From an uncultured Paraburkholderia sp. (GTDB taxonomy: Bacteria; Pseudomonadota; Gammaproteobacteria; Burkholderiales; Burkholderiaceae), in contig CALNWN010000003.1 of the NCBI GenBank assembly GCA_940746715.1, positions 462,272 through 526,271 of the forward strand: 64,000 nt of DNA, in the 5' to 3' direction. Below the pieces are notes generated by a model. It did no database searches, was not told the DNA's origin, and saw only the letters and a list, made by a program, of their open reading frames with translations. Below are positions 46,396-56,170 of this stretch, piece after piece; positions within the stretch are counted from its first letter, which is position 1, and each line of letters begins with the position of its first letter. The position numbers and the translations under genes were made by a program.

Positions 46396-46854
46396 ATGGG
46401 TTTGAGTTACGAGGACATGACGGTTGGCTCCACGACCGAAGTCGGCAAGCACACTTTCACGCGCGAGGAGATCATCGAGTTCGCAGGGAAGTTCGACCCG
46501 CAGCCGTTTCATGTCGACGGGGCCGCGGCTGAAACCTCTCCGTTTCGCGGATTGGTGGCGAGCGGCTGGCATACCTGTTCGGTCATGATGGGCATGCTGG
46601 TCCGCAACGCACTCGCGGGCTCGACGTCGATGGGCTCGCCCGGCATCGACGAAATACGTTGGCTCAAGCCGATGCGCGTCGGCGATACGATCACCATGAC
46701 GAATTCGGTGCTCGACAAGCGCGTCTCGGAGAGCAAACCGGATCGCGGCATCGTGTCCACGCAATGGGCGGGCATCAATCAGCATGGCGAGACAGTGATC
46801 ACCGTGCGCTCCAAGGGCTTGTTCGGTCTGCGCAATCCGGGCGCCGCGTCATGA
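46396..46854 (+). CDS. MaoC family dehydratase
   Basis: DPQPFHVDGAAAETSPFRGLVASGWHT hot-dog motif. Confidence 0.88.
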   Translation: MGLSYEDMTVGSTTEVGKHTFTREEIIEFAGKFDPQPFHVDGAAAETSPFRGLVASGWHTCSVMMGMLVRNALAGSTSMGSPGIDEIRWLKPMRVGDTITMTNSVLDKRVSESKPDRGIVSTQWAGINQHGETVITVRSKGLFGLRNPGAAS

Positions 46855-47311
46855 CGACGGAAAGCGCGTCGCTTGCTGCGGTGTTTCGCGACGCGGCGGC
46901 ATTGCATGCGCTCGTCGGCGGGGCGCCGCTGCTCAGCGACTGGATAACGATCGATCAAGCGAGCGTCGATCGTTTTGCCGAAGCCACCGGCGACCAGCAA
47001 TGGATCCACGTCGACCCCGAGCGCGCGAGTCGCCATTCGGCGGCGCCATTGCGCATGGCTTCATGACGCTTTCGCTGATTCCTGTGCTGCTGCAAAGAAC
47101 CGTACGGATCGAGCAACGCATGGCCGTGAACTATGGGCTCAATCGCGTCAGGTTTACGTCGCCCGTACTGGTGGGCGCGCAATTCGCGGTGGCGTCCGTC
47201 GTGGATATCGAGCATGCAGGCGTGCAAATAACGTGGCACGTCACGTTGGAGCGGCAAGGCAATGAGCGGCCGGTGTGCATTGCCGAATTCATCACGTGCC
47301 ATTATTTCTGA
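46851..47311 (+). pseudogene. MaoC family dehydratase (second), frameshift near 47028
   Basis: FAEATGDQQWIHVDPERA then ESPFGGAIAHGFMTLSLIPVLL in another frame. Confidence 0.85.
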
Positions 47312-47442
47312 CGCGCTCCGCCGCCAGCGTTAGACGGACGACGGCTAGCCGCATGTCACCGTTTCGTCGCACCTGCGCCCAGACATCTCCGGTCAGGCCC
47401 GCGTCCGCGCCGTCGCGCCACGCCCAATGCCCTACTTATGCC

Positions 47443-48144
47443 TTAATGCTTCGCGTATTGTGTCGCGCCGAACAGCATTTCCTTGGCCTTGTCGTCCATC
47501 AGCGGCTTGCGAGCCGACGCTAGCACGGCGACGCCGCGCACCACCGCCGGACGCCCGGCGATTTCCTCATGCCATCGTTTCACGTTCGGAAACGCGTCCA
47601 GTTCGATGCCTTGGTTTTGCCACGAACGCGTCCAGGGAAACGACGCAATGTCGGCGATCGTATACTCGTTCCCGGCAAGGTACCGCGTCTTACCGAGTTG
47701 CTTGTCCATCACGCCATATAGCCGCCGCGTTTCATTGGTGTAACGGTTGATCGCGTACTGGATCGGCTCGGGCGCGTAAATGCGGAAGTGGTGCGTCTGC
47801 CCGAGCATGGGCCCGAGACCGCCCATCTGGAACATCAGCCATTGCAGTACCGAATAGCGGGCAGCGGGATCGGTTGGCAGGAAACGGCCGGTTTTCTCGG
47901 CGAGATAAATCAGGATCGCGCCCGATTCGAACAGCGCGAACGGTTTGCCGTCCGCGCTGCGTGGGCCGTCGGAATCGGTAATCGCCGGAATCTTGTTGTT
48001 CGGGCTGATGTCGAGAAATTCGGCTTTGAACTGATCGCCGGCGCCGATGTCGACTGCGTGCACCGTGTACTCGAGACCTGTCTCCTCGAGCATGATATGG
48101 ACCTTGTGGCCGTTAGAGGTCGCCCAGCTATAGACGTCGATCAT
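47443..48144 (-). CDS. Glutathione S-transferase family protein (YghU/YfcG-like)
   Basis: VYSWATSNGHKVHIMLEETGLEY ... NNKIPAITD. Confidence 0.88.
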   Translation of the reverse strand: MIDVYSWATSNGHKVHIMLEETGLEYTVHAVDIGAGDQFKAEFLDISPNNKIPAITDSDGPRSADGKPFALFESGAILIYLAEKTGRFLPTDPAARYSVLQWLMFQMGGLGPMLGQTHHFRIYAPEPIQYAINRYTNETRRLYGVMDKQLGKTRYLAGNEYTIADIASFPWTRSWQNQGIELDAFPNVKRWHEEIAGRPAVVRGVAVLASARKPLMDDKAKEMLFGATQYAKH

Positions 48145-48308
48145 CCTCGCTCCTTTCGTTCGTTACCGCGGCACCGCGAGGGCGCCGCGCTTCGCGAAAA
48201 TTAGAGCATAGATCGCACGATGCTGCTGGCGAGCTGGCTGCAACTACGGGCGCTGCAAGACCGAGCTTGCCGCCGACAAAACGCCCATCAAGTTCTGTCA
48301 GCAGTGCC

Positions 48309-50429
48309 TCAAACGCGCGTGACCGGCGTCTTGACACGATCCGCCGCGCCGGGCTCCATGTAACGCGCGAGTTCGAGCTTGGCAATCGCATTGCGATGCA
48401 CTTCGTCCGGGCCGTCGGCGAAACGCAGCGTCCGCGCCGACGCATAAGCGTACGCGAGCGGGAAGTCGTCGCTGACACCGCCGCCGTGTGCCTGGATCGC
48501 CCAGTCGATTACCTGACACGCCATGTTCGGCGCCACGACCTTGATCATCGCGATTTCGCCGCGCGCAGCCTTATTGCCCACGGTGTCCATCATGTACGCG
48601 GTTTTCAGCGTCAGGAGCCGTGCCTGTTCGATCAGGCAGCGGGCCTCCGCAATGCGCTCCTGCGTCACGCCCTGCATGGCAACCGGCTTGCCGAAGGCGA
48701 CGCGTTGCAGCGACCGTTTGCACATCAATTCGAGCGCGCGCTCTGCAAGGCCGATCAGACGCATGCAATGATGGATCCGTCCCGGTCCGAGGCGGCCCTG
48801 CGCAATCTCGAAGCCGCGCCCTTCGCCGAGCAGCATATTGGTCGCCGGCACGCGCACGTTGTCGAGCGTGATTTCCATATGGCCATGCGGCGCGTCGTCA
48901 TAACCGAACACGGAGAGCGGACGGTGCACCGTGATGCCGGTGGCGTCGGCGGGAACGAGGATCATTGATTGCTGTTGATGGCGCGGCGCCTCGGGATCGG
49001 TCTTGCCCATCACGATATAGATCTTGCAGCGCGGATCGCCCGCGCCCGACGACCACCACTTGTGACCGTTGATCACGTAGTAGTCGCCGTCGCGCACAAT
49101 GCTGGTCTGGATATTGGTGGCATCCGACGAAGCGACTTCGGGCTCCGTCATCAGGAATGCAGAACGAATGTGCCCTTGCAGAAGCGGTTCAAGCCATTCG
49201 CGCTTGTTCACCTCGCTGCCATAGCGCTCGATCGTTTCCATGTTGCCGGTGTCGGGCGCCTTGCAATTGAACACCTCCGGCGCCCAGGGCACGCGCCCCA
49301 TGATCTCGCACAACGGCGCATATTCGAGGTTGGTCAGCCCGGCGCCGCGTACGGAATCCGGCAAAAACAGATTCCACAGGCCCGCGTCGCGCGCTTGTGC
49401 GCTTGCCGCGGTGCCGTCGACGACACGCTTCATGATGCCCTGCAGAATCGCCGCGATGCGAAACATGTTGTACGCCTGGTAGAAATTCCAGTCGCCGCGA
49501 ATCTCGAAACCTGTGCGCGTGCAATATTGCTCGACGTAGTGCTGCTCGTCGGGGATGCCGAGCGCCGTTAAGTCAAGACCCGCGATGCCGTGGAACTGCG
49601 CGGGATCGACATGCCACGCCATGCAGTGATACGCGAAATCCGCGAGCGGATCGCCGAGCGTCGACAATTCCCAGTCGAGTACGGCCAGCACTTTCGGTTC
49701 CTTGCGATCGAACATCAGATTGTCGAGCCGGTAATCGCCATGCACGACGGACACGCGTTCGCCGCTTTCGGCGGGCATATGCTGCGGCAGCCATTCGATG
49801 AGACGCTGCATCGCCTCGATCGGTTCGATTTCCGACGCAAGGTACTGCTTGCTCCAGCGGCCGATCTGACGCGCGAAATAGTTGCCCGGCTTGCCGTAGT
49901 CGGAAAGCCCCACGCTCGCCGGGTCGACGCTGTGCAGCGCGGCGATCACGCGGTTCATTTCATCGTAGATCGCGGCGCGTTCAGCGGCGCTCATGCCGGG
50001 CAGCGACGGGTCCCACAGCACCCGGCCCTCGACGAACTCCATCACATAGAAGGCGCGGCCTATCACGCTTTTGTCCTCGCACAGCGCGAGCATTCTGGCG
50101 ACGGGCACGTCTGTGTCGGCGAGCGCATGCATCACGCGGTATTCCCGTTCGACGGCATGCGCGGACGGCAGCAATTTCGCCGCCGGCCCGGGCTTCGCGC
50201 GCATCACGTAAGCGCGCGAGGGCGTGACGAGCTTGAAGGTGGGATTCGACTGCCCGCCGGCGAACTGCTCGACCGTGAGCGGCCCCGAAAAACCATCGAC
50301 ATGCTGCGTCAACCACGCGCCGAGCGCTTCATGGTCGAAGCGCTGCCATTCATTGACGGGGCGCGTGCCCTCGAACGCCGAGTAATCCGCCCGCTGTTCC
50401 AGTTCGCCGCTTTCTGACGCTTGCACCAT
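48309..50429 (-). CDS. Chimeric phosphotransferase (APH family) - acyl-CoA dehydrogenase ORF
   Basis: APH motifs [13 protein letters not shown] / [14 protein letters not shown] in N-terminal half; ACAD motifs [17 protein letters not shown] / [14 protein letters not shown] in C-terminal half; ACAD N-terminal helical domain absent; junction ~49381-49400. Confidence 0.85.
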   Translation of the reverse strand: MVQASESGELEQRADYSAFEGTRPVNEWQRFDHEALGAWLTQHVDGFSGPLTVEQFAGGQSNPTFKLVTPSRAYVMRAKPGPAAKLLPSAHAVEREYRVMHALADTDVPVARMLALCEDKSVIGRAFYVMEFVEGRVLWDPSLPGMSAAERAAIYDEMNRVIAALHSVDPASVGLSDYGKPGNYFARQIGRWSKQYLASEIEPIEAMQRLIEWLPQHMPAESGERVSVVHGDYRLDNLMFDRKEPKVLAVLDWELSTLGDPLADFAYHCMAWHVDPAQFHGIAGLDLTALGIPDEQHYVEQYCTRTGFEIRGDWNFYQAYNMFRIAAILQGIMKRVVDGTAASAQARDAGLWNLFLPDSVRGAGLTNLEYAPLCEIMGRVPWAPEVFNCKAPDTGNMETIERYGSEVNKREWLEPLLQGHIRSAFLMTEPEVASSDATNIQTSIVRDGDYYVINGHKWWSSGAGDPRCKIYIVMGKTDPEAPRHQQQSMILVPADATGITVHRPLSVFGYDDAPHGHMEITLDNVRVPATNMLLGEGRGFEIAQGRLGPGRIHHCMRLIGLAERALELMCKRSLQRVAFGKPVAMQGVTQERIAEARCLIEQARLLTLKTAYMMDTVGNKAARGEIAMIKVVAPNMACQVIDWAIQAHGGGVSDDFPLAYAYASARTLRFADGPDEVHRNAIAKLELARYMEPGAADRVKTPVTRV

Positions 50430-50449
50430 GTGTCTCCTCCGGTTCGGGT

Positions 50450-51166
50450 TCAGCTACGCGAGTATTGGATGAATTGTGCGTAGAGAATTTCCATCGTCGT
50501 ATTGCGGATGTCGCGATGCAGCGGCGACGGCGGGGAATAATTGATCGCGCGCAGCACCCAGTCGCGCGGTGCCGAGCCGACGTCGAGCGCGTTGATGCAG
50601 CCCGTCGCCTGCGCGAGGTGGCCGAAGAATGTGCGGCCGCCGGCGGTGAGCGCATGCGAGAGAATCGCGCGATTCACCCCGCCGTGCAGCACCAGCAACA
50701 CGGTGTCCCACGAACTGTCCTCGCGCAACGCGGCGACGGCGGGCAGGACGCGATCGAACAATTCGCCGATCGTCTCGCCGTCGAGAAAGCGCGTGCTTTC
50801 CGGCACGATACCGTCGAACACGCCGAGAAACGCCGCTTCGAGATCCTGCAACGGAATCTGCCGCAGCTTGCCGCCGCGAATCTCGTGCCACGCCGGCTCG
50901 ATCTCCACTTCGATCCGCTGACCGGTCTCGGCCAGCACGCGCTGCGCGGTTTCGACGGTGCGCGGCAGTCCGCTCACGATCACACGGTCGAAGCGCACCT
51001 GCTGTTCGGAGAACACGCGGCCCGCCGCGCTTGCCTGCTCCCGGCCGTTGGCGTTCAAGGGCACGGTTTCAGGATCGATTGTCCGGCCTGAGTCGTCGAA
51101 GTACGTCACATCGCCGTGACGCATCAGATAGATGCGCCGGCGCTTCGGTAGCTGATAGGCGGGCAT
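50450..51166 (-). CDS. Histidine phosphatase family protein
   Basis: [22 protein letters not shown]. Confidence 0.88.
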   Translation of the reverse strand: MPAYQLPKRRRIYLMRHGDVTYFDDSGRTIDPETVPLNANGREQASAAGRVFSEQQVRFDRVIVSGLPRTVETAQRVLAETGQRIEVEIEPAWHEIRGGKLRQIPLQDLEAAFLGVFDGIVPESTRFLDGETIGELFDRVLPAVAALREDSSWDTVLLVLHGGVNRAILSHALTAGGRTFFGHLAQATGCINALDVGSAPRDWVLRAINYSPPSPLHRDIRNTTMEILYAQFIQYSRS

Positions 51167-51176
51167 GGTTCCTCGC

Positions 51177-51917
51177 TTACTTGTAGACGGGCGGGCGCTT
51201 CTCGAGGAACGCGGAGATGTCCTCCAGCCCGTCGCGATGATGCAGCGAGGCGACGAAGTTATCGCGTTCGGCAACGAGATGCGTGGAAAGCGGCTGCGTG
51301 CCGGCCGCGCAGACGAGCGTCTTGATGCGCGCGGCCGAATTGGGCGAGATCTTGCCGAGCTCGTCCGCCCATGCGACGGCGGCGTCGCGCGCGGCGCCCG
51401 GCTTCACGAGCCTGTTGACGACGCCGAGTTCGTGCAAACGCGCGGCGCCGATCGGCTTGCCTTCGATCAGCACTTCCGTGGCCAACTGGCGAGGCAGCGC
51501 CTGCGCGAGGAACCACGAGCCCCCGCCGTCGGGTGTGAGGCCGACGCGTGCATACGACATCACGAATTTGGCGTCTTCGGCCGCGACGCCGTCGACCGCG
51601 GCAATCACCGGTTTCGACGACAGCCGCAACGCCGAGATCCACTCGGCCAGCAGGTCGATGCTTTGTGCCTGCACAGAAGGATCTTTCGCGCGGTTTTCGA
51701 GCAGGCGGTTCAGGTTGCCGCCCGCGCAAAAAAAGTTGTCCGCGCCCGCGATGACCACGGCGCGAATGGACGGATCGCGTTCCACTGAATCGAGCGCTTC
51801 GATCCCGGCCGCATACATGTCGGGGTGCAAGGCGTTGCGTGCGCCGGGGTTCGACAGCGTGAGGACCAGTGTCGATTCGCTTTCTGGCGGGCGCGAGGTG
51901 AGCAGTTCGGCGCTCAT
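51177..51917 (-). CDS. Enoyl-CoA hydratase/isomerase family protein, apparent internal in-frame deletion
   Basis: FFCAGGNLNRLL, AAVDGVAA-EDAKFVMSYARVGLTPDGGGSWFLAQ. Confidence 0.8.
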   Translation of the reverse strand: MSAELLTSRPPESESTLVLTLSNPGARNALHPDMYAAGIEALDSVERDPSIRAVVIAGADNFFCAGGNLNRLLENRAKDPSVQAQSIDLLAEWISALRLSSKPVIAAVDGVAAEDAKFVMSYARVGLTPDGGGSWFLAQALPRQLATEVLIEGKPIGAARLHELGVVNRLVKPGAARDAAVAWADELGKISPNSAARIKTLVCAAGTQPLSTHLVAERDNFVASLHHRDGLEDISAFLEKRPPVYK

Positions 51918-53488
51918 GATGGTGTCTCCGTATCGTTGTCTGCGGCGTCGCACTGAGTGAGCGACAGGCCGAGTTGCGCGCGGCGCGCGAGCCACGGCGA
52001 CGGCCGGTAGCGCGGCTCGCCGAGCACCTCGAACATATTGCGCAAAATGGTGAGGATGGTTTTCGCGCCGAGCGCGTCGCCGAGCGCAAGCGGCCCGCGC
52101 GGATAGCCGAGGCCGAGCATCACGGCAAGGTCGATGTCTTCCGGCGACGCAATCTGCTTTTGCGCGATGTCGCAGCCGATGTTGACGATCGTCGCCACCA
52201 CGCGCTGGGCGACGAAACCCGTCGAGTCGCGAATGACGGTGACCGGCACGCCGTCGGCGGCAAAGAGCGCGTGGCCGGCATCGCGCGAGGCGCGCGTGGT
52301 GGCGGGTGTGGTCATCAGCGTGCGGCGTTGGGCGCCGACGAGCGGAAACAGCGCGTCGATGGCGACAACGCGGCTCGCGTCGAGCGCTTCGTCGACGGCG
52401 GCCGTGGTGGCGTCGTGGCCGAACGGTGTGACGACAATCAGCGAGTCGGCGGCGGGCGTCGCGCCGTCGTCGAGCTTCACGCCAGCTTTGCCGATGAGTT
52501 CCACGACGGCTTCGTAAGCTTCCGGGTAGCGCTTGCTGACCCAGACGCTCGCCGGCAGCGCAGTGGGCGCGGGGGCTTCCGCGGCCGCCTGCTGCTTGCC
52601 GTCCGCATAGCGATAGAACCCTTCGCCGGTCCTGTGGCCGAGCAGTCCGCCCGCGAGCCGCGTGCTGGTAATGGGCGAGGGCGTAAAGTGCGGCTCCTCA
52701 TAAAACTGATGGTAGATCGACTCCATCACCGGGTGTGAAACGTCGAGCGCGGTCAGGTCGAGCAGCTCGAACGGGCCAAGGCGAAAGCCTGCTTGCTCGC
52801 GCATGATTCTGTCGATGTCGACGAAACTCGCCACGCCTTCGCCGGCCACGCGCAGGCCCTCGGTATTCATGCCGCGGCCCGCGTGATTGACGATGAAGCC
52901 CGGCATGTCTTTCGCGCGAACCGGCGTGTGGCCAATGCGGCGCGCGAGGTGCATCAACGCGTCGCCTGCCTCGCGGTCGCTGCGCAGGCCGTCGATCACT
53001 TCGACGACTTTCATGAGCGGGACCGGATTGAAGAAGTGATAGCCGACCACGCGCGACGGGTCGCTACAGCCCGCGGCGATCGCCGTGATGGACAGCGACG
53101 ACGTGTTCGACGCGAGCACGCAACGTCCGCTCACCACGGTCTCAAGTTCGCGAAAGAGCGCCTGCTTGACTTCGAGCTTTTCGACGATCGCCTCGATCAC
53201 GAGATCGCAATCCACCAGTTCGCTGATCGAATGCGCGGCCTTGACGTTGGCGAGCGCGGCGAGCGAACGCGCGTCGTCGAGCTTGCCTTTGGCGGTGAGC
53301 CTGGCGAACGTGTCGGCGAGGTAATCTCGCGCGGCGCCGATTGCAGCCGGATTCGGGTCGTAGAGGCGCACGGTGAGACCGGCGAGCGCCGCGATCTGCG
53401 CGATGCCGCGGCCCATTGCTCCGCTGCCGACAATGCCGATAGTCTCGATGCTGAAATTACGAGAGGTCATTGTGTTGCTCGACTCCAT
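51914..53488 (-). CDS. 3-hydroxyacyl-CoA dehydrogenase (PaaH-like)
   Basis: IGIVGSGAMGRGIAQIAALAG, VGYHFFNPVPLMKVVEVI; intact. Confidence 0.92.
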   Translation of the reverse strand: MESSNTMTSRNFSIETIGIVGSGAMGRGIAQIAALAGLTVRLYDPNPAAIGAARDYLADTFARLTAKGKLDDARSLAALANVKAAHSISELVDCDLVIEAIVEKLEVKQALFRELETVVSGRCVLASNTSSLSITAIAAGCSDPSRVVGYHFFNPVPLMKVVEVIDGLRSDREAGDALMHLARRIGHTPVRAKDMPGFIVNHAGRGMNTEGLRVAGEGVASFVDIDRIMREQAGFRLGPFELLDLTALDVSHPVMESIYHQFYEEPHFTPSPITSTRLAGGLLGHRTGEGFYRYADGKQQAAAEAPAPTALPASVWVSKRYPEAYEAVVELIGKAGVKLDDGATPAADSLIVVTPFGHDATTAAVDEALDASRVVAIDALFPLVGAQRRTLMTTPATTRASRDAGHALFAADGVPVTVIRDSTGFVAQRVVATIVNIGCDIAQKQIASPEDIDLAVMLGLGYPRGPLALGDALGAKTILTILRNMFEVLGEPRYRPSPWLARRAQLGLSLTQCDAADNDTETPS

Positions 53489-53503
53489 GGTTATTTTAGA
53501 ATA

Positions 53504-53515
53504 GCACGCTCGTGC
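53504..53515. promoter_or_regulatory. Candidate TetR-type operator GCACG-CT-CGTGC in divergent promoter region
   Basis: 5-2-5 palindrome between divergent acyl-CoA operon and GST gene. Confidence 0.35.
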
Positions 53516-53602
53516 AAATTACCTGACGGTTGCCGGGCGGCTGCCGCATCCGTTGATCAGCAGTTCAGCAGTTTCATCTACGCAGGAAACAAGGAGACAA
53601 CG

Positions 53603-54247
53603 ATGATCAAGCTCTGCGGCTTTGCGCTTTCCAACTACAACAAGGTGAAGTCCGTTCTGCTCGAACACGGCATCGAGTTCGAGGAGGTGTTCGTCGAGCC
53701 GAGCCAGGACGAGGCGGTGCTCGCTCACTCGCCGCTCGGCAAAGTGCCTTATTTGCAGACGGAACAGGGCGATTTGTGCGAATCGCAATGTATCGTCGAG
53801 TATCTCGCCGCGCGCTTTCCCGACAGGCAGATTTTCTCCGCGGATCCTTGGGAGGCGGCCAAGGAGCGCGAGTTGATCACGTTCGTCGACGTGCATCTCG
53901 AACTGACGGTGCGCAATCTGTATAAGGAAGCGTTTTTCGGGGGCACGGTGAGCGACGCGACCAAGGGCCGGGTCGAGAAGCTGCTCGCGCATCACATCGC
54001 GGGCTTCAGGCGGATAGCGAAGTTCGCGCCGTATCTGCGCGGCGAGCGGTTCAGCGTCGCGGATGCAGCCGGCTACGTGAGCTTGCCGCTCGTGGGCATG
54101 GCGACGCAGGCTGTCTATGGCCGCGATTTTCTGCTCGACGCCGGTCTGGACTGGAAGAGCTATGTGAAAGCGATCAATAGCCGGCCAGCCGCGCAGCGCG
54201 TGACCGAGGACCGCAAGGCGTATATCGCGGCGTCGCGTCCCGCCTGA
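53603..54247 (+). CDS. Glutathione S-transferase family protein
   Basis: IKLCGFALSNYNKVKSVLLEHGIEFEEV, GKVPYLQTEQGDLCESQCIVEYL. Confidence 0.9.
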   Translation: MIKLCGFALSNYNKVKSVLLEHGIEFEEVFVEPSQDEAVLAHSPLGKVPYLQTEQGDLCESQCIVEYLAARFPDRQIFSADPWEAAKERELITFVDVHLELTVRNLYKEAFFGGTVSDATKGRVEKLLAHHIAGFRRIAKFAPYLRGERFSVADAAGYVSLPLVGMATQAVYGRDFLLDAGLDWKSYVKAINSRPAAQRVTEDRKAYIAASRPA

Positions 54248-54392
54248 CTGGAGGCGCCGACCGAGGCGCCGCGAAATGCAACACGAAACGCAACGCGCGA
54301 CATGAAGCGAGCCGCGGCGCCCGGCACACGCGCTGACCGCTACGCGCGATGACGAGGAACGTGGGCTCGTTCGCAGCATCGCGCGCGACATG

Positions 54393-55565
54393 CTAGAGCC
54401 GCGCCAGCCGCTCGAGCGCCGTGGCGAGCGTGCTTTCCTGCTTCGCAAAACAGAAGCGCACCACGCCCGACTCGTGCGCCTCGTGATAGAACGCTGAGAC
54501 CGGAATGGCGGCGACGCCGATTTCGCCGGTCAGCCATTGCGCGAACTCGGCTTCGGGCAGATCGCTGATGGCGGAATAGTCGACGCACTGAAAGTACGTG
54601 CCCGTGCAAGGCAGCAGCTTGAAACGGGAAGGGGCGAGGCCGGCGCGGAAGAAATCGCGCTTCTTCTGATAAAACGCCGGCAGTTCCAGATACGGCGCCG
54701 GGTCTTTCATATACTCGGCGAGACCGATCTGCATCGGCGTGTTTACGGTGAAGACGTTGAACTGATGGACTTTGCGGAATTCCGCGGTCAGCGCGCCCGG
54801 CGCCGCGACGTAGCCGACTTTCCAGCCCGTTACGTGATACGTCTTGCCGAAGCTCGACACGACGAAACTGCGCTGCGCCAGCTCCGGATAACGCGCCACG
54901 CTTTCGTGCGGTGCGCCGTCGTACACCATGTGTTCGTACACTTCGTCGGAGAGAATCAGCACGTTCGTTCCGCGCACGATGTCTTCGAGCTTGCGCATGT
55001 CTTCGGCGCGCCAGACGGTGCCGGTCGGATTGTGCGGCGTATTGATCAGCAGAAGCCGCGTTTTCGGCGTGATTGCGGCGGCGAGCCTGTCGAACGGGAT
55101 CGCGTAGTCCGGCGCCTCGAGTGTGACGAATACCGGCTTGCCGCCCGCCAGTTCGATGGACGGAAGATAGCTGTCGTAGGTCGGCTTGACCACGATCACT
55201 TCGTCGCCCGGATGGACCGTGCATAGAATCGCGGTCAACAGCGCCTGGGTCGCGCCCGCCGTGACGGTGATTTCCGTGGCGGCGTCGTAGCGGCGGCCGT
55301 ACAGACTGGCGATCTTGCTGGAGATCGCTTCGCGCAGCGGCGCGGCGCCTGCCATCGGCGGATACTGGTTGTGGCCGTCGCGCATTGCGTTCGCGACCGC
55401 CTCCACGATGCGCGGATCGCAGCCGAAGTCGGGAAAGCCCTGGCCGAGGTTCACCGCGCCTTTCTCGGCGGCGAGCGCGCTCATCACGGTGAAGATCGTG
55501 GTGCCGACGTTCGGCAGGCGCGAGGGAAACGAGGGACCCATGGGCGTGTCGTGCGGTGCATTCAT
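54393..55565 (-). CDS. PLP-dependent aminotransferase (YbdL/methionine aminotransferase-like)
   Basis: VNLGQGFPDFGCDPRIVEA, NTPHNPTGTVW, SFGKTYHVTGWKVGY. Confidence 0.9.
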   Translation of the reverse strand: MNAPHDTPMGPSFPSRLPNVGTTIFTVMSALAAEKGAVNLGQGFPDFGCDPRIVEAVANAMRDGHNQYPPMAGAAPLREAISSKIASLYGRRYDAATEITVTAGATQALLTAILCTVHPGDEVIVVKPTYDSYLPSIELAGGKPVFVTLEAPDYAIPFDRLAAAITPKTRLLLINTPHNPTGTVWRAEDMRKLEDIVRGTNVLILSDEVYEHMVYDGAPHESVARYPELAQRSFVVSSFGKTYHVTGWKVGYVAAPGALTAEFRKVHQFNVFTVNTPMQIGLAEYMKDPAPYLELPAFYQKKRDFFRAGLAPSRFKLLPCTGTYFQCVDYSAISDLPEAEFAQWLTGEIGVAAIPVSAFYHEAHESGVVRFCFAKQESTLATALERLARL

Positions 55566-55687
55566 GGCGCTGTTCTGGCAGGACGGGTGAGTGGGCGAAG
55601 GCTCGTTTGAAATCGGCGAAGCCTGATTGTAGGGAATCGCGGCGCTGCGTGCGCGGCCGCGGTGCAGCGCAGGCCCGAAGCCTGGGG

Positions 55688-56113
55688 TTATACCGGGCTT
55701 TCCACGGCTGCGGCCGGGCTCGTCGAACCGCGAGGTGCATTGTCGGCAGGGTCAGCCAGCGAGGCGGCGAACGGCGCGGGCTGCGCGATCTGAAAGCCGA
55801 AATCGCGCGCGATCCGTTTCGCGAGTTTCAGCACGGCGCGATCTTTCGAAATCAGCCAGTGCGCCTGTGCGGCATGCGCGAGTTCGAGGAATTTCTGGTC
55901 GTCGCGGTCCTTGCATTTGGGCAGCGGCAGCGCGTCTTCGGGCTGCGCAGCAGGTTCGACAAGCTGCGCGAGGCGCGCGAGCACGGCGAGCGCGGCGGAC
56001 TTGTCCACCTTGCGTTCGACGAACTGCGGATCGTCGAACACGAGAATGTCGATCCAGACATTGGAATCGAGAACGACGCGCAAAGCGCCGCGTGAGGCAT
56101 GGGAACCGGGCAT
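55688..56113 (-). CDS. PIN domain protein (putative toxin component), apparently internally truncated
   Basis: RVVLDSNVWIDILVFDDP-QFVERKVDK ... CKDRDDQKFLELAHAAQAHWLISKDR. Confidence 0.75.
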   Translation of the reverse strand: MPGSHASRGALRVVLDSNVWIDILVFDDPQFVERKVDKSAALAVLARLAQLVEPAAQPEDALPLPKCKDRDDQKFLELAHAAQAHWLISKDRAVLKLAKRIARDFGFQIAQPAPFAASLADPADNAPRGSTSPAAAVESPV

Positions 56114-56170
56114 TCGTTACAATCTGGCTTTCGTCTTTGACCGCTAGGCACGGCGTGCCTGCAAGCCTCT

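Noticed and set aside
48309-50429. Genuine bacterial ACAD10/11-type fusion enzyme
   Set aside because: The ACAD half lacks its N-terminal helical domain, unlike natural ACAD10/11 fusions; deletion chimera preferred
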